Shown piece by piece: positions 1 to 9,119 of a stretch of 64,000 nt of DNA. The stretch's first letter is position 1, and every line of letters starts with the position of its first letter. A model generated the notes under the pieces. That model saw nothing but the letters and a program-made list of their open reading frames with translations. It did not search any database and was not told the DNA's origin. Source of the stretch: an uncultured Bacilli bacterium (lineage in GTDB: Bacteria; Bacillota_I; Bacilli_A; RF39; UBA660); the NCBI GenBank assembly GCA_934162445.1, contig CAKPIT010000005.1, forward strand, positions 1 through 64,000. The letters are read 5' to 3'. The translations under genes were made by a program, and so were the position numbers.

Positions 1-334
<334 letters not shown>

Positions 335-395
335 CTATTATATAATTTGATGAACACAATATCTAAGTTTTCAGAGAATTATTTCTCTATATTTT

Positions 396-504
396 TTCTT
401 GGTAACGATAGCAAGTGGGGTACACCTGTTCCCATCCCGAACACAGAAGTTAAGCCACTTAACGCCGACGATAGTGAATGCGAAAATAGGAAGTTGCCAA
501 GAAT
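396..504 (+). rRNA. 5S ribosomal RNA
   Basis: The segment contains the conserved 5S core CCCATCCCGAACACAGAAG at about 434-452. Its terminal helix forms from TTCTTGGTAAC at the 5' end and GTTGCCAAGAA at the 3' end. Length is about 108 nt, slightly short but normal for AT-rich Firmicutes. It sits about 60 bases after the 23S end, the standard rRNA operon order. Exact ends are estimated from the helix. Confidence 0.95.
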
Positions 505-516
505 TTTTTTGTTTGT

Positions 517-546
517 AACACCAAATTTAGTTATTTGGTGTTTTTA
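517..546 (+). terminator. Rho-independent terminator of the rRNA operon
   Basis: A 10-bp perfect stem, AACACCAAAT (517-526) and ATTTGGTGTT (533-542), with a 6-nt loop is followed by a short T run. It lies directly after 5S and would end the rRNA transcript. Confidence 0.9.
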
Positions 547-548
547 TA

Positions 549-577
549 TTGTTAAACAACCTAAAAAAATGTATAAT
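549..577 (+). promoter_or_regulatory. Candidate sigma-A promoter for the type VII ATPase gene
   Basis: TTGTTA at 549-554 and TATAAT at 572-577 are separated by 17 bp; a second TATAAT follows at 581-586. It lies after the rRNA terminator, so essC probably has its own promoter. Transcription would begin near 584, which rules out translation starting as early as 549. Confidence 0.55.
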
Positions 578-599
578 TATTATAATAGGAGTTGGTAGT

Positions 600-3500
600 G
601 TGATACTATATATAGCAGATGAAAATAAAATTTCTAAATACCGTTTACCAGAAGAAATAACCGAAAGTATTCTTGTAAAATATCAACCTTTTACAGGAAC
701 CACCGAATACTTTCTTAATATATATGCTGAAAGTAATAAATGGTGTATTAAAAACACAAGTGATGTTACAATTATATCTAATGAAAATGGAGAAAGCACT
801 GTCTTAACTACAGGAACAGTTTATACTTTAAAACTAAATAATTGTGCCATTTCTCCTTTAGTTTTCTGTATGCCTACATATCAAGAAGAAGGAATATATA
901 TTACGCCAAAAGTAACACCTATTACCATTGGCAGTACTCCTAACTGCTTGATTAATTATCAACTTAATAGACAACTAGAAAACACCTGTACTTTAACCTA
1001 TAAAGAAGGAAATTGGTATATAAATACCAATGCCACCGTCGCTTCTTATTTGTATTTAAATGACAATATTGTTACCAAAGAACAAAAACTTACCCGTGGG
1101 GACGTAATTATAACTCCTACTATAAAAATTATTTGGATGCAAGAATTCATGAAACTTATAAGTAGTGATATTATTAACATTAATAATCAATTAGAGAAAA
1201 TTATCATCAAAGGTATAGATGTATCAAAATATGCTAATATGCTTCCTACTGAAGATAATATATCCATCTATCATAAAGATGATTACTTCTTCCACAGACC
1301 AAGACTACAAACCAAAATAGAAGATAAAATCATTGATATTGATGCTCCTCCTAAACCAGAATTAAAAGAAGAACTCCCTTTTATCTTAGATTTTGGTACC
1401 AGATTTACCATGATTGCTTTCTCCGTAATTATGGTCTTTAATGCTATTACTCAATATCAACGTACCAAAGATATCGTTCAAGTAATTCCCTCTATCCTTA
1501 TGTGTGTTGCCATGATCATTGGAAGCGTCATTTTTCCCATTATCATCAAAAACTATCAAAAACACCGAAGTCAAAAAAGAGAAAAATATCGAATCGCCAA
1601 ATATACTGCGTACTTAGACCAAAAGAAAAAAGAACTGGATCTTGAAATAAAAGAAGAACAACAAATATTACTAGAAAATAATCCTTCAGAAGATGAGTGC
1701 TATCAAAATATTATTAGAAAAAATAATAAGTTATGGAATCGAGAAATTAAAGATCATGATTTCTTAACCATTAGACTAGGCCTTGGGACCTTACCTATTA
1801 AATTCCAAATCAAAGCTCCGGAAAAACATTTCGAACTTGACGAAGACCAATTATTTAACAATGCTTTAAGTCTTGTTAATAACTCAAAAACCCTTTATAA
1901 TGTTCCCATTACAACCTCTCTTGTAGATAATAACATTATAGCCTTAATATGTAATGAACCATATAAAGAATATTATCTAAACAATATAATGCTTCAAATC
2001 ATTGCTAGTCAAAGTAGTAAAGATTTAAAAATAATAACTTTAACTAGCGAAAGTAATAAACAAAGATGGAAATATTTATTAAATCTACCTCATAGCTTTA
2101 GTGATGACTATAAAACCCGCTATTTTGCGACTACTCTTGATCAAATGAAAAAACTAAGCACTTTACTAGAAACCGAATACCATCAAAGACAAGATCAATT
2201 TAAAGACTTAAAGGGCAATGATGTTGATGAAAAAAACAAAAAAATAGAAGGTGCATTTCGTAATTTTGATAAATACTATTTAATCATAATTGATAACTAT
2301 AAAGATGCCAAACGCATAAACTTCATTGCCAATCTATTGAAAGAACGCATCAATTATGGTTTCTCTATTCTCTTTGTTGCTGATAATATCCAATCATTAC
2401 CAAACTCTTGTGATAAATTTATTTATCTAACTGAGAAAAATGGTTGCCTTTTAAACAAAGAATTAAGTAGTGAACAACAAGAAGAATTTAATATTGAATA
2501 TAATCCGGCCCTTAATATGGAAAGTGCAGTCTTAAAGTTAGCCAATATTCCTATTGAACAAAATAATGGCTTAGAAGAATTACCAACTGTCCTTCCATTT
2601 CTTGATATGTATGATGTTGGTAGAATGGAGCAGTTAAACATCATTAATCGTTGGCAAAATAATGATCCCATTAATACTCTTCAAGCTCCCGTTGGCCTTC
2701 ATGTAAATGGTGATTTATTTGAACTTGATTTACATGAGAAAGCTCATGGACCACATGGTTTAATTGCAGGATCTACTGGTAGTGGAAAATCAGAGTTTAT
2801 TATCACTTACATCTTATCAATGGCTATTAACTTTCATCCTGATTATGTTCAATTCGTTTTAATTGATTATAAAGGCGGAGGATTAGCCGGTGCCTTCGAA
2901 AATAAGGAAACAAACGTTAAACTTCCTCATATAGCCGGTACCATCACAAACCTTGATAAAAGTGAAATGAATAGAGCCATGGTTTCCATTGAAAGTGAAT
3001 TAAAAAGAAGACAACAAAAATTTAATACCGTTCGAGATAGCCTAGGAGAAAGTACAATTGATATTTATAAATATCAACGTCTATATAAAGATGGACTTGT
3101 CAAAGAAGCTATTCCCCACTTATTTATCATTAGTGATGAATTTGCCGAATTAAAACAACAGCAACCTGATTTTATGAGTCAATTAATATCAACCGCTCGA
3201 ATTGGTCGTAGTTTAGGGCTTCATTTAATACTAGCTACGCAAAAACCAAGTGGTGTGGTAAATGATCAAATCTGGTCCAATTCTCGTTTTAAAGTGTGTT
3301 TAAGAGTACAAACTAAAGCTGATAGTATGGAAATGTTAAAACGTGAAGAAGCCGCTAATATTAAAGAAACCGGAAGATTTTATCTTCAAGTTGGTTATAA
3401 CGAAATCTTTGAAGAAGGTCAAAGTGCATGGACAGGAGCCAAATATTTTCCAAATGATAAAGTAAAGAAAAAACAAGATAATTCCCTTAACTTTATCAAT

Positions 3501-5213
3501 GATATTGGTGAGAGCATAAAAAAAGTAGACGATATTATTAAAACTCCTGATGAAAAAGAAGAAGGAGAACAAATCACTAATATTGTTAAATACCTTATTG
3601 CTATTGCCCATAAAGAAAATATTGAAACTAAAAATTTATGGCTTGAACCTTTAAAAGACAAAATCTATATAAAAGACCTAGAAGAACGATATAACTATAC
3701 CTCTAAACCATATCAATTAGAAGCCATCATTGGTGAATATGATAATCCTGAAGAACAAACCCAAGGTTTAGTAACTTTAAACTATAGTGATGGCAAAAAT
3801 CTTTTAATTTATGGTGCTAGTGGTTCCGGTAAAGATAATCTAATCTATACCATCATCTCATCCCTAATCATGAAACATACCACAGATGAATTAAATATAT
3901 ATATCATTGACTATGCATCTGAAAACATGAAAACATTTGATAAGATCCCACAAGTAGGGGATGTAATATATAGTGAAGATACCGAAAAACTTGCCAATTT
4001 ATTAGCCTTTCTTGACAAAGAAATAGATAAAAGAAAAAATCTATTTGCCAATTATATGGGAAGTTATAAAAATTATATTGCAAGTAACGATCAAAAAATC
4101 CCACAATTACTAATAATTATCAGTGGTTATGATAACTTAATAGAAAATAATCCTAATATTTATGATCGTTTAAATTCATTATTTAAAGACTCTAGTAAAT
4201 ATGGAATATATTTCACTATAAGTACAACCTTAACCAGTGCTGTTAGATATCGGGTATCTCAACTATTCCAAGAAAAGATATGCTTACAATTAACGGAGCC
4301 TCTTGAATACCGCAATATTTTAAATGCTCCTAGAAATTTAGTTCCCGCCACCAAATTTGGTCGTGGTCTAATGCCAATTAAAGATACTGTTTTAGAATTT
4401 CAAACTGCTATTTTATGTGATAGTGACGAATTTGTTAATACCATCAGAGATTATGCTATAAAAGCTAAAGAAATGTATAAAACTAAAGCACCTGCTATTA
4501 AAGTTTTACCTAAAAATTTAGTTATTAACACTCTTTTAAAAGATCTTGATCCCCTAATAGATATTACTAACATTCCCCTTGGTATCAAAAAAAGCAACCT
4601 AGAAGTATTAACTTATAACTTTAATCAACATAAAGTATTACCGATCATTGCTAACTTTTTAGAAGAAGAATTCTCATTTATCAAAGCCTTAGTAATAGCC
4701 TTTCATACTATACCAAACATAAAAATAAGAATTCTAGATTTTTCAAATATTTGTAAAAAACAATATGATGATGTTCCAATTTATCAAGATAATTTTGATA
4801 CTGTTATTCAACAAGTAGATATTGAATTAGATAAAGATGAAACTACCAGCCGAACAACTATTTTCTTCTTTGTTGGAATAGGTAATATCAAGAAAAAAAT
4901 ATCTCCTGAATATCATATTTTTATTGATAAAGTATTCTCTCGTATTAAAGATATGAAAAAGAACATATTTATTATTACTGATGACTATATCTCATATAAG
5001 AACATCGAAACAGAATCTTGGTATAATAACTATGTTAATAAAACAACTGGTATTTGGTTAGGAGATGGTATTAGAAATCAAACCATAATAAAAGTAAATA
5101 ATGCCGAAATGTCTCCTTATAAAGTAGAATTTAAAGATATGGCTTACTTAGTAGTAAATAGTAAAGCTACCTTATTTAAACACATTATTGATAGTGAGGT
5201 GGAAGATGAGTAA
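600..5213 (+). CDS. essC: Type VII secretion FtsK/SpoIIIE-type ATPase EssC
   Basis: EssC is the membrane motor of Firmicute type VII secretion and exports WXG100-type helical proteins. GTG at 600 is chosen because AGGAG lies at 587-591 and an upstream promoter occupies 549-577; this gives 1537 residues, close to Staphylococcus EssC. The N-terminus (about 1-190) resembles the paired FHA-like region, two membrane segments fall at about 269-288 and 295-319, then three ATPase modules. D1 has Walker A GSTGSGKS at 724-731 with LIDYKGGG after it and an ARIGRSLG/ILATQKPSG stretch. D2 has GASGSGKD at 1072-1079. The last module shows no P-loop, as is usual. The gene overlaps yukD by 8 bases. EssA, EssB and EsaA homologues are not seen nearby. 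Confidence 0.93.
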   Translation: MILYIADENKISKYRLPEEITESILVKYQPFTGTTEYFLNIYAESNKWCIKNTSDVTIISNENGESTVLTTGTVYTLKLNNCAISPLVFCMPTYQEEGIYITPKVTPITIGSTPNCLINYQLNRQLENTCTLTYKEGNWYINTNATVASYLYLNDNIVTKEQKLTRGDVIITPTIKIIWMQEFMKLISSDIININNQLEKIIIKGIDVSKYANMLPTEDNISIYHKDDYFFHRPRLQTKIEDKIIDIDAPPKPELKEELPFILDFGTRFTMIAFSVIMVFNAITQYQRTKDIVQVIPSILMCVAMIIGSVIFPIIIKNYQKHRSQKREKYRIAKYTAYLDQKKKELDLEIKEEQQILLENNPSEDECYQNIIRKNNKLWNREIKDHDFLTIRLGLGTLPIKFQIKAPEKHFELDEDQLFNNALSLVNNSKTLYNVPITTSLVDNNIIALICNEPYKEYYLNNIMLQIIASQSSKDLKIITLTSESNKQRWKYLLNLPHSFSDDYKTRYFATTLDQMKKLSTLLETEYHQRQDQFKDLKGNDVDEKNKKIEGAFRNFDKYYLIIIDNYKDAKRINFIANLLKERINYGFSILFVADNIQSLPNSCDKFIYLTEKNGCLLNKELSSEQQEEFNIEYNPALNMESAVLKLANIPIEQNNGLEELPTVLPFLDMYDVGRMEQLNIINRWQNNDPINTLQAPVGLHVNGDLFELDLHEKAHGPHGLIAGSTGSGKSEFIITYILSMAINFHPDYVQFVLIDYKGGGLAGAFENKETNVKLPHIAGTITNLDKSEMNRAMVSIESELKRRQQKFNTVRDSLGESTIDIYKYQRLYKDGLVKEAIPHLFIISDEFAELKQQQPDFMSQLISTARIGRSLGLHLILATQKPSGVVNDQIWSNSRFKVCLRVQTKADSMEMLKREEAANIKETGRFYLQVGYNEIFEEGQSAWTGAKYFPNDKVKKKQDNSLNFINDIGESIKKVDDIIKTPDEKEEGEQITNIVKYLIAIAHKENIETKNLWLEPLKDKIYIKDLEERYNYTSKPYQLEAIIGEYDNPEEQTQGLVTLNYSDGKNLLIYGASGSGKDNLIYTIISSLIMKHTTDELNIYIIDYASENMKTFDKIPQVGDVIYSEDTEKLANLLAFLDKEIDKRKNLFANYMGSYKNYIASNDQKIPQLLIIISGYDNLIENNPNIYDRLNSLFKDSSKYGIYFTISTTLTSAVRYRVSQLFQEKICLQLTEPLEYRNILNAPRNLVPATKFGRGLMPIKDTVLEFQTAILCDSDEFVNTIRDYAIKAKEMYKTKAPAIKVLPKNLVINTLLKDLDPLIDITNIPLGIKKSNLEVLTYNFNQHKVLPIIANFLEEEFSFIKALVIAFHTIPNIKIRILDFSNICKKQYDDVPIYQDNFDTVIQQVDIELDKDETTSRTTIFFFVGIGNIKKKISPEYHIFIDKVFSRIKDMKKNIFIITDDYISYKNIETESWYNNYVNKTTGIWLGDGIRNQTIIKVNNAEMSPYKVEFKDMAYLVVNSKATLFKHIIDSEVEDE

Positions 5214-5463
5214 TAAAGTATTAGTAACTATCAAAATACCTGATATTGAAAAAGAATACAATGTATTCTTACCTATAAATAAAAAACTAGGAAACATTCT
5301 CTATTTACTAAATAAAGCGATAAGAGAATTAAATAATAATAAAGAAATATTTAAACAAAATACTAATAATATCTATAATTTAGATACCGGAAAAACTTAT
5401 GATTTAGATAAATTATTATATGAAACCGATATCAGAAATGGTAGTAGATTAATCTTAATATAA
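5206..5463 (+). CDS. YukD/EsaB-like ubiquitin-fold protein
   Basis: This 85-residue protein begins at ATG 5206 behind GAGGTGG, overlapping the end of essC by 8 bases, which implies translational coupling. The alternation of short strands, one helix (about 27-45) and the ending GSRLILI fit the YukD/EsaB ubiquitin-like family, small cytosolic partners of type VII secretion. There is no C-terminal Gly-Gly, as in that family. Its position directly behind EssC is the main support; sequence identity in this family is low. Confidence 0.75.
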   Translation: MSNKVLVTIKIPDIEKEYNVFLPINKKLGNILYLLNKAIRELNNNKEIFKQNTNNIYNLDTGKTYDLDKLLYETDIRNGSRLILI

Positions 5464-5467
5464 AAAA

Positions 5468-5503
5468 AGACCTATGAAGTTTATCACATTCATAGGTTTT
5501 ATT
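5468..5503. terminator. Bidirectional terminator between type VII operons
   Basis: Stem ACCTATGAA (5470-5478) pairs with TTCATAGGT (5489-5497). T-rich tracts follow on both strands (TTTTATTT rightward, TCTTTTTTTA leftward), so it can serve both the essC-yukD transcript and the convergent small-protein operon. Confidence 0.8.
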
Positions 5504-5810
5504 TAACAATACTATTTTCTTTTTCTACTTTAGAAATAGCCAACTGATTTATTTCATTACATATATTACTATTATAAATACTAATTCTATTCGTTGAATT
5601 ATTAGCCCAATTAATAACCTTGTTAATTCTACTCTTAAGGTTATTAATGTCTTGACTTAAACTAAAAAATTGATTAACACCACTATACTTATTAGGACCA
5701 CTAGCATTATTGATACTAACTGTCGCTTCATCTAAATAATTAATAGCCTGTTCTAGATAACTAATAACATTTCTATTAACTAAATTTTCATCACAATATA
5801 TTTTGCTCAT
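5499..5810 (-). CDS. Small helical protein, last gene of type VII substrate operon
   Basis: 103 residues, predicted mostly helical, with no signal peptide or membrane segment. I recognise no family. Its ATG overlaps the stop of the gene before it (TAATG), so it is translated as part of the leftward operon that converges on essC-yukD. Size and asparagine/isoleucine-rich heptads resemble the neighbouring WXG100-like proteins, so it may be a secreted helical partner or a cytosolic chaperone; that is inference from context. Confidence 0.6.
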   Translation of the reverse strand: MSKIYCDENLVNRNVISYLEQAINYLDEATVSINNASGPNKYSGVNQFFSLSQDINNLKSRINKVINWANNSTNRISIYNSNICNEINQLAISKVEKENSIVK

Positions 5811-6094
5811 TAAAATTTCACCATCTGAATAAGCTTATCTATATCATCACTAACAGAAGCTAAACTACTACCATAATTAGTAAGACTAATATTAAAATTA
5901 TCCATTCCTAATCGTTTTTCATTCTTAGCATCAATATATCGTAAATAATCATCACCAGTCCAAATACTCTTGTTTTGCAAATTATTAATAATATCATATA
6001 TTTCATTAATATTATTATTAACCTCAGTAACTAAAGTATTAAAATCATTAGCAAGAGTCTTCATTTTTGTAACATCACAATCAAGTTTACTCAT
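5810..6094 (-). CDS. WXG100-like small helical protein
   Basis: ATG at 6094 is preferred over one 8 codons upstream because it overlaps the previous stop (ATGAGTAA), the coupling arrangement also used by essC-yukD. The product has 94 residues. A mid-protein SIWTGDDYLRYI segment resembles the W-x-G turn of WXG100 proteins with its flanking helices, giving a helix-turn-helix hairpin. Such proteins are type VII substrates that often pair as dimers. The family call rests on length, the W-x-G turn and context. Confidence 0.65.
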   Translation of the reverse strand: MSKLDCDVTKMKTLANDFNTLVTEVNNNINEIYDIINNLQNKSIWTGDDYLRYIDAKNEKRLGMDNFNISLTNYGSSLASVSDDIDKLIQMVKF

Positions 6095-6404
6095 TATTTT
6101 CACTTTCCATCTTTTCAAGTTCTATTTGCTTATCGATATTAGTTGTTAAACTATTAACACTATTAGAAATCATAACAGAACAAGAATTAGTTTTATTTAT
6201 AATATTTTGTAACTCCACAAGGCATAAGTTTATTTCATTCATATCAGCTCTTGAAGAATTAATAGTAAAACAATTAGCAATATTTTTATCAGCTCTATCC
6301 AAATTATCAAAAGCCTTTTTTAAATTATTACTAACCACATTAACACTACTATTTAAATCTATCAAAAGATTTTTATGAGATATTAAAACATCAGAATAAG
6401 CCAT
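6087..6404 (-). CDS. Small helical protein of type VII substrate operon
   Basis: 105 residues, all-helical by composition, with no W-x-G turn and no signal peptide. It overlaps the following gene by 8 bases and starts 5 bases after the gene before it ends. Its ribosome site is weak, so it may rely on translational coupling. Function unknown; a WXG100-fold partner that has lost the signature turn is the likeliest idea. Confidence 0.6.
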   Translation of the reverse strand: MAYSDVLISHKNLLIDLNSSVNVVSNNLKKAFDNLDRADKNIANCFTINSSRADMNEINLCLVELQNIINKTNSCSVMISNSVNSLTTNIDKQIELEKMESENNE

Positions 6405-6409
6405 ATCTT

Positions 6410-6766
6410 TTAATCACTAAATCCTCTAACACCAGTTTTAGCCTTGATATCAGCTTCTTTAACAGCTCCCATATCACCAGCTACTGTTGTATCTTGAGAA
6501 ATATAGTTTTGTTTAACTTGATCTAAAGCCTCGCTAAATTTATTTAACTTGTCTGTAACTGTATGTATTTTACTAACAGCATCATTTATATAAGTTTCGA
6601 TAGCTTTAACTTGATCTTGACCTTTTAACCCAGCAGTATAACTAACTTCACCAGCATCAGCCGTAATTTTATTTGTAATTTTATTAACTTCTTTTATATA
6701 ATCAGCTATCTTAGCTTGAATAGAAGGAATTTTATCAATATTTATTCCTCTTAAATCGAATTCCAT
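6410..6766 (-). CDS. Small helical protein of type VII substrate operon
   Basis: 118 residues behind a strong AAGGAG site. It has two long helical stretches separated by an AGEVSYTAGLKGQDQ segment, which could be the inter-helix turn, and a charged flexible tail ending in GVRGFSD. The W-x-G motif itself is absent. The layout is compatible with a WXG100/ESAT-6-like hairpin, perhaps a larger substrate of the EssC system. No firm family assignment is possible from sequence alone. Confidence 0.6.
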   Translation of the reverse strand: MEFDLRGINIDKIPSIQAKIADYIKEVNKITNKITADAGEVSYTAGLKGQDQVKAIETYINDAVSKIHTVTDKLNKFSEALDQVKQNYISQDTTVAGDMGAVKEADIKAKTGVRGFSD

Positions 6767-6790
6767 ATTAGCATTTCTCCTTTCTTATTA

Positions 6791-7090
6791 CTAATTTTGT
6801 ACATTTGATTGTTGGAATCTTTTCCACATATCATAAATATCATCTAATTTCTTTTCAATTTGTGTATTATAACTTTCAAGAGCATCACAAACTTCACCAA
6901 TACTGTTTAAAAAGTTATCACAAAATTTGTTAGAATCATCCCCGCGCCAAGCATCACTGATTGCATTAATAACATCATTGCAATCATTAAGTTTTTCCTC
7001 AGCTTCGGTAACTAAATGCATCTTAATATCAGCTTTTATTCTTTCAAGACCATTATAATCAACACCATAGTCAACATCCTTAAAATCCAT
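6791..7090 (-). CDS. WXG100 family type VII secretion substrate
   Basis: 99 residues with AWRGDDSNKF in the middle: the tryptophan-x-glycine turn between two helices that defines ESAT-6/WXG100 proteins. It follows a textbook GGAGGTGA site. Proteins of this family are exported as helical hairpin dimers by EssC-type ATPases, encoded about 1.6 kb away on the opposite strand. The C-terminal helix ends in DDIYDMWKRF, where related proteins carry an export signal. This is the clearest WXG100 member of the operon. Confidence 0.85.
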   Translation of the reverse strand: MDFKDVDYGVDYNGLERIKADIKMHLVTEAEEKLNDCNDVINAISDAWRGDDSNKFCDNFLNSIGEVCDALESYNTQIEKKLDDIYDMWKRFQQSNVQN

Positions 7091-7101
7091 ACTTTCACCT
7101 C

Positions 7102-7398
7102 CTAATCAACATAATCATTTAACAGTATGGCGGCTTCTTCATTTTGCTTAATATAATTCTTTTTGCAAGCTTCAAGCTCCAAAACAATCGTCTCAAGATT
7201 TAAAATCACATTAGGAAAAGAATCGCTAATTTCTGAAAACTTGTTTCGCAATGTTTTCCCAACATCACTTTTAACATAAGAAGCAGAATCATCAATCATA
7301 CTTTCCATCTTATCAAAATCAGCTTTAATCTTTTCAATTTTTTCTCTTATTTCTGTGATACAATTATCTAGACCTTGTTCATTAATTTTGTTCTCCAT
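7102..7398 (-). CDS. WXG100-like protein, first gene of type VII substrate operon
   Basis: 98 residues, two helices around a SYVKSDVGKTLRNKF turn. This occupies the place of the W-x-G turn but lacks the tryptophan. It is the promoter-proximal gene, behind GGGAGGAA, and is followed closely by the canonical WXG100 gene, so the two may form a heterodimer like EsxA/EsxB. Family assignment is by size, fold prediction and position. Confidence 0.65.
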   Translation of the reverse strand: MENKINEQGLDNCITEIREKIEKIKADFDKMESMIDDSASYVKSDVGKTLRNKFSEISDSFPNVILNLETIVLELEACKKNYIKQNEEAAILLNDYVD

Positions 7399-7438
7399 AC
7401 TATTCCTCCCATAGCAGTACCATCCCTACTATAATTTG

Positions 7439-7468
7439 ATTATAGTATTAAATATCAAGGAAAATCAA
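7439..7468 (-). promoter_or_regulatory. Promoter of the type VII substrate operon
   Basis: On the minus strand TTGATT (7468-7463) and TATAAT (7444-7439) are 18 bp apart, about 40 bases before the first small-protein start. It is back to back with the tsaE promoter. Confidence 0.7.
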
Positions 7469-7515
7469 TACTTTTGTCACAAAAAGACATCTTTTATTAA
7501 AAAAGATAAAATCTA

Positions 7516-7545
7516 TTGAACAATAACTAATCTATTTGTTATAAT
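7516..7545 (+). promoter_or_regulatory. Promoter of the tsaE operon
   Basis: TTGAAC at 7516-7521 and TATAAT at 7540-7545 with an 18-bp spacer, followed by an AGAGGAAA ribosome site and the tsaE ATG at 7573. Confidence 0.7.
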
Positions 7546-7572
7546 AATCTAGATAGAAAAGAGGAAAATAAT

Positions 7573-8040
7573 ATGAATAATACAAATTATAAAATTACTA
7601 GTACTAGTGAAAGTGATACAATTGAATTAGCTGAAAACATAGAATCAGAAAAATTTCCTAATATGGTTATTTGCTTAATCGGTGATTTAGGAAGTGGTAA
7701 AACCATTTTTACCAAAGGCTTCGCTTCATCACTAGAAGTAAAAGAAGAGATAACATCGCCCACATTTAATATTATAAAAGAATACACATCAGGAGAATTA
7801 CCTCTATATCATATGGATGTTTATCGCTTAAATGGAAAAGTTGAAGAATTAGGAATAGAAGATTATTATGATAAAGGTGGTATTACCATCATTGAATGGG
7901 CCGATATGATTGAAGATTACCTACCTAAAGAACGTTTAGACATAAAATTTAAATTATCAAGTGAAGATGAAAACACTCGTATTATCACTATTACTCCTCA
8001 TGGTAGTAATTATGAAAGTGTTTGTGAGGATGTCTTATGA
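7573..8040 (+). CDS. tsaE: tRNA t6A biosynthesis ATPase TsaE
   Basis: TsaE is the ATPase that drives turnover of the TsaB-TsaD complex, which makes threonylcarbamoyl-A37 on ANN-decoding tRNAs. The 155-residue protein has the P-loop GDLGSGKT at about 37-44, the SPTF motif and the YHMDVYRL motif typical of the family. Its TGA overlaps the tsaB ATG (ATGA). It heads a four-gene cluster for the same modification. Confidence 0.95.
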   Translation: MNNTNYKITSTSESDTIELAENIESEKFPNMVICLIGDLGSGKTIFTKGFASSLEVKEEITSPTFNIIKEYTSGELPLYHMDVYRLNGKVEELGIEDYYDKGGITIIEWADMIEDYLPKERLDIKFKLSSEDENTRIITITPHGSNYESVCEDVL

Positions 8041-8672
8041 AAATCTTTTATTTAGATACATCTTCTGATTACCTATATAGTGGTATTGTTATTGATAATA
8101 GAGTAGTCAGTGAAGTAAAAGAAAAATTAGGTAAAGATATGTCTAAACTAACTCTTCCTAAAATAATAAAAGTATTTCAAGATGCTAATATTTCCCCAAA
8201 TGAATTAGATAAGATAATGGTTGTTATAGGGCCCGGTTCATTTACAGGAATAAGAATTGGTGTTACCATTGCTAAAACCATTGCATGGAGTTTAAATATA
8301 CCTATCATTCCTATCTCTGGTTTAACTGCGATGGCTATTTCTTTTAATGAATCTAACCATACTAACTATATTATGCCCTTAATAGATGCTAGAAGAGGTT
8401 ATGTTTATGGGGCTTTATATGATAATACTTCTAAAGCTGTTATTGCTGATACTCACATATTATTAACAACCCTAGAAGAAAATTCTAAAGCTTACCATCA
8501 GATCACCGTTGTTACCAATAATGACTTAAAAACGCCTTATGATACCATTAAATATGATCCTGATATTTTAGCCATTACCACTTATTTTAAAGATGATAAA
8601 GGCGTTAATCCTCACACTGTTAATCCCATTTATTTAAAGAAAACCGAGGCTGAGGAAAAAGCCAACTTATGA
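8037..8672 (+). CDS. tsaB: tRNA t6A biosynthesis protein TsaB
   Basis: TsaB is the inactive Kae1-fold partner that dimerises with TsaD. At 211 residues it has the family hallmarks: an N-terminal LDTSSDYLYSGI, the VVIGPGSFTGIRIGV glycine-rich segment near 62-76 and MPLIDARRGYVYGALY near 118-133. It overlaps tsaE by 4 bases and the acetyltransferase gene by 4 bases, so the three are tightly coupled. Confidence 0.94.
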   Translation: MKIFYLDTSSDYLYSGIVIDNRVVSEVKEKLGKDMSKLTLPKIIKVFQDANISPNELDKIMVVIGPGSFTGIRIGVTIAKTIAWSLNIPIIPISGLTAMAISFNESNHTNYIMPLIDARRGYVYGALYDNTSKAVIADTHILLTTLEENSKAYHQITVVTNNDLKTPYDTIKYDPDILAITTYFKDDKGVNPHTVNPIYLKKTEAEEKANL

Positions 8673-9070
8673 TTATAACATATGATAGTTATCCACCATA
8701 TAATGTGGATAATTTTAATTATCAATTAACAAAAGAAGAATTTTCCACAAGCCCTTTTTTAAAAATACTATTATATAAAGAAAATGAGGAAATAAAAGGA
8801 TTTTTATTATATAGTCAAATATATGAACGCATTGAGATAAATCAAATTGAAGTTTTAGAAAAATATCAACATCATCATATTGGTTCCAACTTATTAGAAC
8901 ATTTAATTATGCAAGCTAAAAAAGAAAATATTAAAAATATAACTTTAGAAGTAAAAGCAACCAATTTAAAAGCCCTTAATCTTTATAAAAAATATCATTT
9001 TCATAAAGAAGCTATTCGCCCTAATTATTATAATGGTACAAATGGCTTATTAATGATATTAAACCTTTAA
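8669..9070 (+). CDS. GNAT acetyltransferase, RimI-like
   Basis: 133 residues with a GNAT fold. IEVLEKYQHHHIGSNLLEHL is the acetyl-CoA binding loop (a variant of Q/RxxGxG/A) and NLKALNLYKKYHFHKE is the C-terminal motif B typical of RimI-type enzymes. rimI commonly sits in the tsaB-tsaD operon, as here. RimI acetylates the N-terminus of ribosomal protein S18 in Escherichia coli; whether that is the substrate here is not shown. Confidence 0.85.
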   Translation: MIITYDSYPPYNVDNFNYQLTKEEFSTSPFLKILLYKENEEIKGFLLYSQIYERIEINQIEVLEKYQHHHIGSNLLEHLIMQAKKENIKNITLEVKATNLKALNLYKKYHFHKEAIRPNYYNGTNGLLMILNL

Positions 9071-9119
9071 AAAAAACTCTAAATATGATAAAATAAAAAA
9101 CGATTTGGAAGTGATAAAA

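Noticed and set aside
347..598. 83-codon open frame across the 5S gene
   Set aside because: It runs through the 5S rRNA and its terminator; there is no ribosome site and the sequence is explained by the RNA.
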